A DNA stretch of 64,000 bases from positions 4,513,001 to 4,577,000 of the forward strand of contig NZ_CP012382.1 in NCBI RefSeq assembly GCF_001267885.1. The letters run 5' to 3'. Both the position numbers and the translations under genes were made by a program. This stretch comes from Streptomyces ambofaciens ATCC 23877 (GTDB lineage Bacteria; Actinomycetota; Actinomycetes; Streptomycetales; Streptomycetaceae). This document shows, in pieces, positions 10,252 through 18,873 of this stretch (position 1 is its first letter; every line of letters begins with the position of its first letter). Below the pieces are notes generated by a model, which was not told the DNA's origin, did not search any database, and saw only the letters and a list, made by a program, of their open reading frames with translations.

Positions 10252-10317
10252 GGCACTCGTGGTTCCTGCGGTCGGAACGGGTCCGAGGGGTCACGGTACG
10301 CGGTGGGGAAAGTGTGC

Positions 10318-10358
10318 GGCTCCCCTTCAGGTGCTTCACACACGTGCACCGGGGAGCC
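10318..10358 (-). terminator. Terminator-like hairpin after second lipoprotein gene
   Basis: Arms GGCTCCCC/GGGGAGCC (8 bp) enclose an inner GGTGC/GCACC pairing, just downstream of the stop at 10369 on the minus strand. Confidence 0.5.
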
Positions 10359-10368
10359 CCCGCCGGGC

Positions 10369-11229
10369 TCAACCGCTCAGCGAATCCGCGAGCTGGGAGG
10401 CCAGTTTCCGCGCCATGTCCTGCATTTCCTCGCTGTCGGGGACGACGCCGAGCATCGCCGGCTGCTCCGCGTACTCGATGGTCACCACGACGTTCGACGT
10501 GCGGAACGCCACAGTCACCGTGCGTCGTTTCGCCGTCGAGCCGGAGCTGCTCAGCTCGTCGTCGACCAGCGCCTCGTCGCCCAGGTCGTCGAGGAGCCGG
10601 GGCTGGAGGTCGGCGGGCGTGGCACCGGAGGACGCGCCCGACGAGGGGGCGGTGGGCGACGCGGAGCCGGAGGGCGGGGCGCCGGACGGGCCGGGCGACG
10701 CGGTGTCGGACGGGGACGCGGACGCCGACGCGGACGCCGACGGCGGTTCCGACTCCGACTCCGACTCGGAGGCGACCGGTTCCGGCAGGTCCGCGGCCTC
10801 CACCTGCTTCGCGAAGAGCTGTTCGGCCTGGCTGTCGTCGCTCACGGCGTTGTCGTAGGACACCACCCGCTCGAAGTCGACGAACAGGTGGTTGGTGGCG
10901 TCCGCCGACTCCACCTTCCAACGGCAGCCGACCTTGCGGTCGCTGTCGTACGCGAGCGTCGCCTCACCGGCGTACGCCTTCTCGCGCTGCTCCTCGTCCG
11001 CGATCTCCTGGATGCCGGGCAGGAGCGAGTCGAGCGCCTTGTCGCCCACCGCGCCGCACGGTTCCGGAAGGGTGCGGTACCTGCCGGGCTGGGCGGCCTC
11101 GGTCGCGACGCCGGGCCGGCCCGGATTGGAGTCGTCCGCCGTGGCGCCGTCGCCCGAGCCGCCGGTGCAGCCGGCCAGCAACGCCGCCAGGGCGGCGGCG
11201 ACGCCGGATACATAGGCCTTCCGCTGCAC
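10369..11229 (-). CDS. Putative lipoprotein (DUF3558-like)
   Basis: 286 residues from GTG at 11229, which has a GAGGAG ribosome-binding site about 8 nt upstream. The lipobox is LLAGC (about residue 21) after a short hydrophobic helix, so it should be anchored to the outer face of the membrane. The domain carries LPEPCG, a CRWKVES Cys, and VVVTIEYAEQ near the C-terminus. A Ser/Glu/Ala/Pro low-complexity linker (about 150-205) splits it. It is related to the downstream lipoprotein gene by the same ordered motifs. Role unknown; the long Ser-rich linker fits a wall-spanning spacer. Confidence 0.8.
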   Translation of the reverse strand: MQRKAYVSGVAAALAALLAGCTGGSGDGATADDSNPGRPGVATEAAQPGRYRTLPEPCGAVGDKALDSLLPGIQEIADEEQREKAYAGEATLAYDSDRKVGCRWKVESADATNHLFVDFERVVSYDNAVSDDSQAEQLFAKQVEAADLPEPVASESESESEPPSASASASASPSDTASPGPSGAPPSGSASPTAPSSGASSGATPADLQPRLLDDLGDEALVDDELSSSGSTAKRRTVTVAFRTSNVVVTIEYAEQPAMLGVVPDSEEMQDMARKLASQLADSLSG

Positions 11230-11433
11230 GGTACGGCTCCTCTCGCCGGTGTGGCTGTGGTCGGTACTCCAGTGTCCCCGCTGGTTATTCGCTTGCCGCG
11301 CGGGGGCGTCCCCAGAAGACAATGTGTATCGCACGAGCCGCCGTGAGCGCCGGTCAGTCGTCCTTTTGGCTGCCCTTGGCGCCGGTTGTGCGCTGTGAGA
11401 CTTCTGTATGTTTTCCGGGGGAACGAGGACGAT

Positions 11434-12627
11434 ATGTCGTACGTGGAGATGCCGGGCGCGAAGGTGCCGATCCGGATGTGGGCCGATCCGGCCACGGTCG
11501 AGGACGGGGCGCTCCAGCAACTGCGCAACGTCGCGACACTGCCGTGGATCAAGGGCCTCGCGGTCATGCCGGACGTGCACTACGGCAAGGGTGCGACGGT
11601 CGGTTCCGTGATCGCGATGCAGGGTGCCGTGTGCCCGGCCGCGGTGGGCGTGGACATCGGCTGCGGGATGTCGGCGGTGCGGACGTCCCTGACGGCCAAC
11701 GACCTCCCCGGTGACCTGTCGCGGCTGCGGTCGAAGATCGAGCAGGCGATCCCGGTGGGCCGCGGGATGCACGACAGCCCCGTCGACCCGGGCCGCTTCC
11801 ACGGGCTGGCGACCGGCGGGTGGGACGACTTCTGGGGGCGGTTCGACGGGGTGGCGGAGGCGGTCAGGTTCCGTCACGAGCGGGCCGGAAAGCAGATGGG
11901 AACGCTCGGCTCCGGGAACCATTTCGTCGAAGTCTGCACGGATACGACCGGCTCCGTCTGGCTGATGCTGCACTCCGGTTCCCGGAACATCGGCAAGGAG
12001 CTCGCCGAGCACCACATCGGCGTCGCCCGGAAACTTCCGCACAACCAGGGGCTGGTCGACCGCGACCTCGCGGTGTTCGTCGCGGACACCCCGCAGATGG
12101 CGGCGTACCGCAACGACCTGTTCTGGGCGCAGGAGTACGCGAAGTACAACCGCACCCTCATGATGGCGCTCCTGAAGGACGTGGTCCGCAAGGAGTTCAA
12201 GAAGGCGAAGCCGGCCTTCGAGCGGGAGATCTCCTGCCACCACAACTACGTGGCGGAGGAGCGGTACGACGGCATGGACCTGCTGGTGACCCGCAAGGGC
12301 GCGATCCGTGCGGGCTCGGGGGACTACGGGATCATCCCGGGCTCCATGGGGACGGGTTCGTACATCGTCAAGGGCCTCGGCAACGATAAGTCCTTCAACT
12401 CCGCGTCCCACGGGGCGGGCCGGCGCATGAGCCGCAACGCCGCCAAGCGCCGCTTCTCCACCCGGGACCTGGAGGAGCAGACGCGAGGCGTGGAGTGCCG
12501 CAAGGACTCCGGCGTCGTGGACGAGATCCCGGGCGCCTACAAGTCGATCGACCAGGTCATCGAGCAGCAGCGGGACCTCGTGGAGGTCGTCGCGAAGCTG
12601 AAGCAGGTCGTCTGTGTGAAGGGCTGA
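11434..12627 (+). CDS. rtcB: RtcB-family RNA ligase (RNA-splicing ligase)
   Basis: 397 residues from ATG at 11434 with GGGGGAACGAGG upstream. RtcB joins RNA 2',3'-cyclic phosphate or 3'-phosphate to 5'-OH ends using GTP and Mn2+. Visible family motifs: DVHYGKG (about 47), the metal-binding GVDIGCGM with Asp74/Cys77, GSGNHFVEV, HSGSRNIGKE, and SHGAGRRMSR, whose His is the residue guanylylated in characterised RtcB. It is at the short end of the family (E. coli RtcB is 408). No archease, rtcA, or toxin/RNA-repair partner is adjacent, so it acts as a stand-alone repair ligase here. Convergent with the SDR gene. Confidence 0.93.
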   Translation: MSYVEMPGAKVPIRMWADPATVEDGALQQLRNVATLPWIKGLAVMPDVHYGKGATVGSVIAMQGAVCPAAVGVDIGCGMSAVRTSLTANDLPGDLSRLRSKIEQAIPVGRGMHDSPVDPGRFHGLATGGWDDFWGRFDGVAEAVRFRHERAGKQMGTLGSGNHFVEVCTDTTGSVWLMLHSGSRNIGKELAEHHIGVARKLPHNQGLVDRDLAVFVADTPQMAAYRNDLFWAQEYAKYNRTLMMALLKDVVRKEFKKAKPAFEREISCHHNYVAEERYDGMDLLVTRKGAIRAGSGDYGIIPGSMGTGSYIVKGLGNDKSFNSASHGAGRRMSRNAAKRRFSTRDLEEQTRGVECRKDSGVVDEIPGAYKSIDQVIEQQRDLVEVVAKLKQVVCVKG

Positions 12628-12655
12628 CGCCCGGGGCGCCGTCGGCCGTCAGCCC
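12621..12655. terminator. Hairpin shared by rtcB and SDR gene ends
   Basis: GGGCTGACG and CGTCAGCCC form a perfect 9-bp stem with a 17-nt GC-rich loop. It includes both convergent stop codons or their immediate surroundings. Confidence 0.55.
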
Positions 12656-13449
12656 TCGCGGTGCACCTTCGTGTTCGAGGCCTGGGCGCGGGGGCGGACC
12701 ACCAGGAGGTCGATGTTGACGTGGGCGGGGCGGGTGACCGCCCACGTGATGGTGTCGGCGACGTCGTCGGCGGTCAGGGGTGCGGCCACGCCCTGGTACA
12801 CCTTGGCCGCCTTGTCCTGGTCGCCGGCGAAGCGGGTCAGGGCGAACTCGTCGGTCTTCACCATGCCGGGCGCGATCTCGACGACGCGGACCGGGCGGCC
12901 GACGATCTCCAGGCGGAGGGTCTCGGCCAGGACGTGTTCGGCGTGCTTGGCGGCGACGTAGCCCCCGCCGCCCTCGTAGGTGGCGAACCCCGCGGTGGAG
13001 GAGACGACCACCACCGTGCCGTCGCCGCTCGCCTCCAGCGCGGGGAGCAGGGCCTGGGTGAGGTTGAGGGTGCCGATGACGTTCGTCTCGTACATGCGGC
13101 GCCAGTCGTCCGGGTCACCGGTGGCGACCGGGTCGGCGCCGAGCGCACCGCCCGCGTTGTTGACGAGGACGCCGATGGTCCTGAACGCGGTCGCGAACTC
13201 GTCGACGGCCGCGCGGTCGGTGACGTCCAGGGGGTACGCCGTCGCCTTGTGGCCGGCCGCCTGGATCTCCTCGGCGAGCGCCTCGATGCGGTCCTTGCGG
13301 CGGGCGGTGAGGACGACGCGGTAGCCGGCCGCGGCGAGCTGCCGGGCCGTGGCGGCGCCGATGCCGCTGCTCGCACCGGTGACGACGGCGATGCGCGAGG
13401 CGGCGGACGGGGCGGCTGCGGGGGCCATGGGCTGCTCCTGGTTCGTCAT
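12649..13449 (-). CDS. SDR-family NAD(P)-dependent oxidoreductase
   Basis: 266 residues, classical short-chain dehydrogenase. The TGASSGIG dinucleotide-binding motif is at about 22-29, NNAG at about 100, the catalytic Ser in VVVSSTAG, and the Tyr/Lys pair in GGGYVAAKHAEH. The Arg after the first strand (TARRKDR) favours NADP(H). The sequence resembles YdfG/serine-3-dehydrogenase-type SDRs (PGMVKTDEF); substrate unknown. A YnfA-family gene lies 56 bp upstream on the same strand and could be co-transcribed. Confidence 0.9.
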   Translation of the reverse strand: MTNQEQPMAPAAAPSAASRIAVVTGASSGIGAATARQLAAAGYRVVLTARRKDRIEALAEEIQAAGHKATAYPLDVTDRAAVDEFATAFRTIGVLVNNAGGALGADPVATGDPDDWRRMYETNVIGTLNLTQALLPALEASGDGTVVVVSSTAGFATYEGGGGYVAAKHAEHVLAETLRLEIVGRPVRVVEIAPGMVKTDEFALTRFAGDQDKAAKVYQGVAAPLTADDVADTITWAVTRPAHVNIDLLVVRPRAQASNTKVHREG

Positions 13450-13505
13450 GAGGGCGACGCGGGACGCGTCCTGGATACGGCGCGAACGGACGCCGCCCAG
13501 GGTAG

Positions 13506-13844
13506 TCAGCCGCCGTTGCGCGGCGCCCACATGATCACGGCCATCCCGGCGAGGCAGACCAGCGCGCCCGTCACGTCCCAGCGGTCCGGGCGGTAGCCGT
13601 CCGCGACCATGCCCCACAGGATCGAACCGGCCACGAAGATCCCGCCGTACGCGGCGAGGATGCGGCCGAAGTGGGCGTCCGGCTGGAAGGTGGCGACGAA
13701 GCCGTAGGCGCCGAGGGCGAGGACGCCGCCGGTCGCCCACAGCCAGCCGCGCTGCTCGCGCACGCCCTGCCAGACCAGCCAGGCGCCGCCGATCTCGAAC
13801 AGGGCGGCGACGACGAACAGCGCGGCGGAGCGGAGGACGAGCAT
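13506..13844 (-). CDS. YnfA-family small membrane protein (UPF0060)
   Basis: 112 residues from ATG at 13844; the family is about 108-110. Four hydrophobic helices: [56 protein letters not shown], and [27 protein letters not shown] and RILAAYGG are characteristic YnfA signatures. YnfA relates to small multidrug resistance transporters; E. coli/Shigella homologues have been linked to drug efflux, but the role here is not shown. Followed on the same strand by the SDR gene. Confidence 0.92.
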   Translation of the reverse strand: MLVLRSAALFVVAALFEIGGAWLVWQGVREQRGWLWATGGVLALGAYGFVATFQPDAHFGRILAAYGGIFVAGSILWGMVADGYRPDRWDVTGALVCLAGMAVIMWAPRNGG

Positions 13845-14026
13845 GCGGGCAGCTTCGCACACGGGGGCCGGGCCGGGCCGACGGGGCGCCTGTCACCTGT
13901 TGGAGGGCGCTCGGGACCGGCTTCGCGGGGGATGCATCCGTACGACGCGGTGACCTGCGGGTCCCCGCGCCGGCGTCGGAGCCGGCGGCGGCCTGCGGGC
14001 CGGAGGAACGGGTGGAGGAGGCACGG

Positions 14027-14572
14027 ATGCGCAAGCGGTGGATGCGGGGGCTGGTGGTGTGGGGCGTCGTCGTGGGGGCGGCGGCGGGGGCCGGGGTGGG
14101 CGGTGCGGGGCTGCCCGCGCAGGCGGTGCCGGGCCCGCGGTCTGTGGCGGCGGCCCCGGTTCCGCGCCCCGTGCACGCGGCCCCCGTGCCGGAGGCCGAC
14201 CTGGCCCATCACGGGTCGGCGACCCTGACGGGCGACCGGGTGGACGTCCGGCTCGTCCCGGTCAACCACGGCCCCTCCGCCGTTCCCGACGCCACCGTCC
14301 GCCTGCGCTGGTCGGTGCCGCTCGCGGTACGGCAGGAACTGCCGGACGGGTGCGCGCGGGCCGAGGAGCGGGTGGTGCTGTGCCGGACCGGGGCGCTGGC
14401 GGTCGACGGGGTGGGGGAGCGGATCACGCTGCGGGTACTGCTGGCGGGCGCGCCGCCCGAGGTGGTGCTGGATCTCGACACGGTGTGGAGCGGCGGCGCG
14501 GTGGACCGCCACCGGGAGAACGACCGGCAGCGGGTGCTCGTGCTCGCCACGGGGGACCCGTACGCGTTCTGA
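14027..14572 (+). CDS. Secreted hypothetical protein
   Basis: 181 residues from ATG at 14027, with GGAGGAG seven nt upstream. N-terminal RKRWMRG plus an Ala/Gly/Val-rich core and LPAQA form a signal peptide. The mature domain (about 60-170) reads as a beta-sandwich with VDVRLVPVNHGPSAVPDATVRLRWSVPL, similar to CARDB/DUF11-type surface repeats of bacterial exported proteins. Two Cys (GCARAEERVVLC) could form a disulfide. Codon use matches neighbours. No specific role can be assigned. Confidence 0.75.
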   Translation: MRKRWMRGLVVWGVVVGAAAGAGVGGAGLPAQAVPGPRSVAAAPVPRPVHAAPVPEADLAHHGSATLTGDRVDVRLVPVNHGPSAVPDATVRLRWSVPLAVRQELPDGCARAEERVVLCRTGALAVDGVGERITLRVLLAGAPPEVVLDLDTVWSGGAVDRHRENDRQRVLVLATGDPYAF

Positions 14573-14631
14573 GGGGCGGCGGAGGGCTCCGAGGGGCCTC
14601 GGGGGCGCCACGCCTAGGGCACGCGGGGACG

Positions 14632-14740
14632 CCCGAACCCCCGGGGCCGGAACCCCCGGGGCCCGGAACCCCGGGGCCCGGAACCCCGGGGCCCGAACCC
14701 CGAGGCCGGGACCCTGAGCCCCGAACCCCCGAGGCCGGAA
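14632..14740. repeat. Short tandem GC-rich repeat (about 15-16 bp unit)
   Basis: Four to six imperfect copies of a GGAACCCCGGGGCCC-type unit follow the secreted protein gene. Each unit contains CCCCGGGG, so the stretch can fold into alternative hairpins. It may act as a terminator or simply be slippage-prone sequence. Confidence 0.8.
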
Positions 14741-14772
14741 TAACGTCCGTCGCTCCACCGTTTGGCGGTATA

Positions 14773-14786
14773 GTTGAACCGTCAAC
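14773..14786. promoter_or_regulatory. Palindromic operator-like site before the flavin monooxygenase operon
   Basis: The inverted repeat GTTGA-ACCG-TCAAC lies 21 bp upstream of the ATG at 14807. This TTGA/TCAA type and spacing resemble MarR-family operators, which often control redox flavoenzymes. No marR gene is adjacent, so the regulator would act in trans. Confidence 0.5.
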
Positions 14787-14806
14787 AACTCGGAGGTTGA
14801 GCGACC

Positions 14807-15898
14807 ATGCAGTTCGGCATCTTCACCGTCGGCGACGTCACGCCGGACCCGACCACCGGGCGCACGCCGACCGAACGCGAGCGCATCAAGGCCATGGTCG
14901 CCATCGCGCTGAAGGCCGAGGAGGTCGGCCTCGACGTCTTCGCGACCGGCGAGCACCACAACCCGCCGTTCGTGCCCTCGTCACCGACCACGATGCTCGG
15001 CTACATCGCGGCCCGCACCGAGCGGCTGATCCTCTCCACCTCCACCACCCTCATCACCACCAACGACCCGGTGAAGATCGCCGAGGACTTCGCGATGCTC
15101 CAGCACCTGGCCGACGGCCGGGTGGACCTGATGATGGGCCGCGGCAACACCGGCCCGGTGTACCCCTGGTTCGGCAAGGACATCCGCGAGGGCATCAACC
15201 TCGCCGTCGAGAACTACGCCCTGCTGCACCGCCTGTGGCGCGAGGACGTCGTGAACTGGGAGGGCAAGTTCCGCACGCCGCTCCAGGGCTTCACGTCCAC
15301 GCCCCGGCCGCTGGACGGCGTCGCGCCGTTCGTCTGGCACGGCTCGATCCGTTCCCCGGAGATCGCCGAGCAGGCCGCGTACTACGGTGACGGCTTCTTC
15401 CACAACAACATCTTCTGGCCCGCGGACCACACCAAGCGCATGGTCGAGCTGTACCGGGCCCGCTACGCCCACTACGGGCACGGCACCCCGGAGCAGGCGA
15501 TCGTCGGCCTCGGCGGCCAGGTGTTCATGCGGAGGAACAGCCAGGACGCGGTGCGCGAGTTCCGCCCGTACTTCGACGTCGCGCCCGTCTACGGGCACGG
15601 CCCCTCCCTGGAGGACTTCACCGAGCAGACGCCGCTGACGGTGGGCTCGCCGCAGCAGGTGATCGAGAAGACGCTGGCCTTCCGCGACTACGCGGGCGAC
15701 TACCAGCGCCAGCTCTTCCTGATGGACCACGCCGGCCTGCCCCTGAAGACCGTCCTGGAGCAGCTCGACCTGCTCGGCGAGGAGGTCGTGCCGGTGCTGC
15801 GCAAGGAGTTCGCGAAGGACCGCCCGGCCGACGTGCCGGACGCGCCGAACCACGCGTCCCTGCTGGCCGGCGCCCGCAAGGAAGGAGCACGGGCATGA
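14807..15898 (+). CDS. LLM-class flavin-dependent monooxygenase (CE1758-like)
   Basis: 363 residues, luciferase-like TIM-barrel monooxygenase that would use reduced FMN from the partner reductase. Family signs: MQFGIFTVGDVTPDP start, FATGEHHNPPF, the LSTSTTLITTNDPVKIAEDFAMLQHLADGR block and the MMGRGNTGPVYPWFG segment. The ribosome-binding site is CGGAGG. It overlaps the next gene by an ATGA junction, the usual arrangement of the CE1758/CE1759 pair. Substrate is unknown; homologues are annotated only as alkane/sulfonate-type oxidoreductases. Confidence 0.92.
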   Translation: MQFGIFTVGDVTPDPTTGRTPTERERIKAMVAIALKAEEVGLDVFATGEHHNPPFVPSSPTTMLGYIAARTERLILSTSTTLITTNDPVKIAEDFAMLQHLADGRVDLMMGRGNTGPVYPWFGKDIREGINLAVENYALLHRLWREDVVNWEGKFRTPLQGFTSTPRPLDGVAPFVWHGSIRSPEIAEQAAYYGDGFFHNNIFWPADHTKRMVELYRARYAHYGHGTPEQAIVGLGGQVFMRRNSQDAVREFRPYFDVAPVYGHGPSLEDFTEQTPLTVGSPQQVIEKTLAFRDYAGDYQRQLFLMDHAGLPLKTVLEQLDLLGEEVVPVLRKEFAKDRPADVPDAPNHASLLAGARKEGARA

Positions 15899-16572
15899 GG
15901 CTCGTCGTCGTCTCCGCGGGACTGAGCGTCCCGTCCTCCACCCGGCTGCTGGCCGACCGGCTGGCCGCCGCGACCGCGGGACGGGCGCCCGCGGCGGAGG
16001 TGCAGGTGGTCGAGTTGCGCGACCTCGCCGTGGAGATCGCGCACACCTTCACCAACGGCTTCCCGGGCCGGAACCTGTCCGCCGCCTTCGACGCGGTCGC
16101 GGCGGCGGACGGGCTGATCGTCGTCACGCCGGTGTTCTCGGCCTCGTACAGCGGGCTGTTCAAGTCGTTCTTCGACGCGCTGAGCGTGACCGAGGCGGAC
16201 GCCCTCGCCGCCAAGCCGGTGCTGATCGGCGCGACCGGCGGCACGGCCCGGCACTCGCTGGTCCTGGACCACGCGCTGCGTCCGCTGTTCGCCTACCTCA
16301 AGGCGGTCGTCGTCCCGACCGGGGTGTACGCCGCCTCGGAGGACTGGGGCGCCGAGGGGCTGGACGGGCGGATCGAGCGGGCGGCCGGGGAGCTGGCGGC
16401 CCTGATGGCGGGGCTGTCGACGGCCGGGAAGCCGGCCGGGGAGGCGGCCGGGGAGCCGCTGGGGGAGGCGGCTACGGAGCCGGTCGGGCAGCCCTCCGGG
16501 CGGCCGGTCGCGGAGGCCGACGGGATCGTGCCGTTCGCGGAGCGGCTCGCCGCGCTGCGGCCCGCCGGGTGA
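15895..16572 (+). CDS. NAD(P)H-dependent FMN reductase (CE1759-like partner)
   Basis: 225 residues, flavodoxin-like fold. An N-terminal LVVVSAGLSVPSSTRLLAD phosphate-binding loop, TPVFSASYSGLFKSFFDAL and GATGGTARHSLVLDHALRPLF are typical of this reductase family. The start ATG overlaps the monooxygenase stop (ATGA), implying translational coupling and a fixed enzyme ratio. An odd low-complexity stretch of Gly/Glu/Pro repeats (about 180-205, GKPAGEAAGEPLGEAATEP) precedes the C-terminus and looks like slippage-expanded sequence. Confidence 0.9.
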   Translation: MRLVVVSAGLSVPSSTRLLADRLAAATAGRAPAAEVQVVELRDLAVEIAHTFTNGFPGRNLSAAFDAVAAADGLIVVTPVFSASYSGLFKSFFDALSVTEADALAAKPVLIGATGGTARHSLVLDHALRPLFAYLKAVVVPTGVYAASEDWGAEGLDGRIERAAGELAALMAGLSTAGKPAGEAAGEPLGEAATEPVGQPSGRPVAEADGIVPFAERLAALRPAG

Positions 16573-16633
16573 GATCCCGGTGAGAAGCCCGGCCGCCCGG
16601 TCGCGGGGCGCCCGGTCTTGGCAGACTGGGCGC

Positions 16634-17371
16634 GTGCCCCGGACCGTTCTGCTCGCCGAAGACGACCGCGCGATCCGGCACGCCCTGGAGCGCGCCCTCA
16701 CCCTGGAGGGGTACCGGGTCACCGCGGTCGCGGACGGCGTCGAGGCGCTGGCCCAGGCCCACCGCGCCCGGCCGGACGTCCTGGTGCTGGACGTGATGAT
16801 GCCGGGCGTCGACGGCCTCCAGGTCTGCCGGGAGCTGCGCGCCGAGGGCGACCCCACACCGATCCTGATGCTCACGGCGCTGGTGGAGACCGCCGACCGC
16901 ATCGCGGGCCTCGACGCGGGCGCCGACGACTACGTGGTCAAGCCCTTCGACGTCGAGGAGGTCTTCGCCCGGCTGCGCGCCCTGCTGCGCCGCACGGACC
17001 GCGCGGAGCCCGACGGCGACGGCGCCGAGGACGTACCCGAGCCGGACGGCGACCGGGAGGCGGCGGCCGGCCGGTACCTGGAGGCGGCCGGGCTGCGCAT
17101 GGACCCGGGGGCCCGGCGCGCCTGGCGGGACGGGGACGAGCTGGAACTGACCCGCACCGAGTTCGGGCTGCTGGAGCTGCTGGTCCGCAACGCGGGCATC
17201 GTGCTCGACCACTCCACGATCTACGACCGGATCTGGGGCTACGACTTCGGCCCCGGCTCCAAGAACCTCGCCGTCTACGTCGGCTATCTGCGCCGCAAGC
17301 TCGACCGGCCGGGCGCTCCGCGGCTGATCCAGACCGTGCGCGGGGTGGGTTACGTGCTGCGGGAGGACTGA
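16634..17371 (+). CDS. Two-component response regulator, OmpR/MprA-like
   Basis: 245 residues. The receiver domain (about 1-120) has the acidic pair ED10/D11, phospho-acceptor Asp53 in VLDVMMPG, and Lys in DDYVVKPFD. A 30-residue acidic linker joins a winged-helix OmpR domain (about 150-243; LTRTEFGLLELLVRN, TVRGVGYVLRED). GTG at 16634 gives the expected PRTVLLAEDD start; no Shine-Dalgarno is seen and CAGACT ends 7 nt upstream, so the mRNA may be leaderless. The sensor kinase gene starts at the next base after its stop. Confidence 0.94.
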   Translation: MPRTVLLAEDDRAIRHALERALTLEGYRVTAVADGVEALAQAHRARPDVLVLDVMMPGVDGLQVCRELRAEGDPTPILMLTALVETADRIAGLDAGADDYVVKPFDVEEVFARLRALLRRTDRAEPDGDGAEDVPEPDGDREAAAGRYLEAAGLRMDPGARRAWRDGDELELTRTEFGLLELLVRNAGIVLDHSTIYDRIWGYDFGPGSKNLAVYVGYLRRKLDRPGAPRLIQTVRGVGYVLRED

Positions 17372-18808
17372 GTGGGCCCCTCTCCGCTCGGGCGCCGGCC
17401 CCGGCTGCTGTCCCTGCGGACGACGTTCGCGGTGTCGTTCGCCACGGTCACCGCCGTGGTCACGGTCCTCGTCGGAGTGCTGTCGTACAACGCGGCGGCC
17501 CGGCTGGTCCGGGTGGACCAGGAGTCCGTCTTCGCGCAGGTCGTGCAGGACCTGCGGGCCGAGGTGCGCGAGCGGCCGATGTCGCCCGGTGACTTCTCCT
17601 CCTCCGCGCCCGGCCACGACATCGTGCGCCCGGCCCGCACCGACGTGCAGGTGCTCGGGCCGGACGGCGAGGTGTCCGACCCGGCCGGCCCGCGGCTGCC
17701 GGTCACCGGCGCCGACCGGCGGGCCGCGGGTGCCGCCGAGGCCGGGCGGACGGTGCAGCACGAGGACGTGGGGGTCGGCCGGGACGTCTTCCGGGTGGCG
17801 ACCGTCTCCCTCGGCGGTGGCCGGGGCGCGGTGCAGGTGGCGCAGGAGTTCAGCGGCACCGAGGACCTGCTGCGGGCGCTCCAGCGCCGGACGCTGCTCC
17901 TGATGGCCGCGGTGGTGACCGCCGCGGGCCTGTTCGGCTGGTGGCTGGCCCGGCGCATCACACGGCGCCTGGTGGTCCTCACCTCCGCCGCCGAGAACGT
18001 CGCCCGCACCCGCCGGCTCGGCGTTCCGGTGCCGGTCACCGGCCCCGACGAGGTGGGCCGCCTCGGCCGTGCCTTCGACCTCATGCTGGGCCGCCTCGCC
18101 CAGTCGGAGGAGGACCAGCGGCGTCTGGTCCAGGACGCGGGCCACGAACTGCGGACGCCGCTCACCTCCCTGCGGACCAACATCTCGCTGCTGCGCCGCA
18201 TCGACGAACTCCCGCCCGACGCCCGCGAGGAGCTGGTCGCCGACCTGGGCCAGGAGGCCCGGGAGCTGACCGACCTGGTCAACGAGCTGGTGGAGCTGGC
18301 GGCCGGCCAGTCCGCCGGCGAGCCCCCGCAGCGCGTGGACCTCGCCGGGATCGCGCACGACGTGGCGGCCCAGGCCCGGCGCCGTACCGGGCGGGAGATC
18401 GGCGTACGGGTCTGCGGCGAGACGGTGACCGACGGGCGGCCCGCCATGCTGACCCGGGCGCTCACCAACCTGGTGGAGAACGCCGCCAAGTTCGATCCCG
18501 ACGGCACCGGGCCCATCGAGATCGCCGTCGCCGGACCCGCCCGGCCGGGCACGATCCGCCTCGAGGTCCGCGACCGCGGTCCCGGCATCTCCGACGCCGA
18601 CCTGGCCCGTGTCTTCGACCGCTTCTACCGCGCCGCCGCCGCCCGCTCCCGGCCCGGCTCGGGCCTCGGCCTCTCCATCGTCCGGGAGGTGGCGCTGGCG
18701 CACGGGGGAGCGCCGTTCGCGACCCGGCGTGAGGGGGGCGGGTCGGTGATCGGGTTCACGGTGGGCACGGTGCTCGGGGACGACGGTGGCGCCGGCGGAG
18801 ACGGCTGA
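17372..18808 (+). CDS. Sensor histidine kinase, MprB-like
   Basis: 478 residues. One N-terminal helix (about 17-40), an extracytoplasmic region (about 41-170), a second helix (about 174-192), HAMP (about 193-245), HisKA with phospho-acceptor His258 in DAGHELRTPLT, and a HATPase domain with N-box NLVENAAKF and G-boxes DRGPGIS and GSGLGLSIV. It starts with GTG directly after the regulator's TGA (zero spacing), so it is translationally coupled. The pair resembles MprAB/CseBC-type envelope-stress systems; the signal is unknown. Confidence 0.94.
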   Translation: MGPSPLGRRPRLLSLRTTFAVSFATVTAVVTVLVGVLSYNAAARLVRVDQESVFAQVVQDLRAEVRERPMSPGDFSSSAPGHDIVRPARTDVQVLGPDGEVSDPAGPRLPVTGADRRAAGAAEAGRTVQHEDVGVGRDVFRVATVSLGGGRGAVQVAQEFSGTEDLLRALQRRTLLLMAAVVTAAGLFGWWLARRITRRLVVLTSAAENVARTRRLGVPVPVTGPDEVGRLGRAFDLMLGRLAQSEEDQRRLVQDAGHELRTPLTSLRTNISLLRRIDELPPDAREELVADLGQEARELTDLVNELVELAAGQSAGEPPQRVDLAGIAHDVAAQARRRTGREIGVRVCGETVTDGRPAMLTRALTNLVENAAKFDPDGTGPIEIAVAGPARPGTIRLEVRDRGPGISDADLARVFDRFYRAAAARSRPGSGLGLSIVREVALAHGGAPFATRREGGGSVIGFTVGTVLGDDGGAGGDG

Positions 18809-18826
18809 GACGACGTCCCCCGCATG

Positions 18827-18865
18827 GACCGGCGCACCGGCCCGACCGGCGCCGGTGCGCCGGTC
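18827..18865. terminator. Bidirectional terminator between kinase and DUF4396 genes
   Basis: A 15-bp perfect stem (GACCGGCGCACCGGC and its complement) with a 9-nt loop lies between convergent genes. Confidence 0.75.
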
Positions 18866-18873
18866 AGTGGTCG

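Noticed and set aside
14632..14740. CRISPR array
   Set aside because: Units are 15-16 bp, adjacent without spacers, and no cas genes are present.
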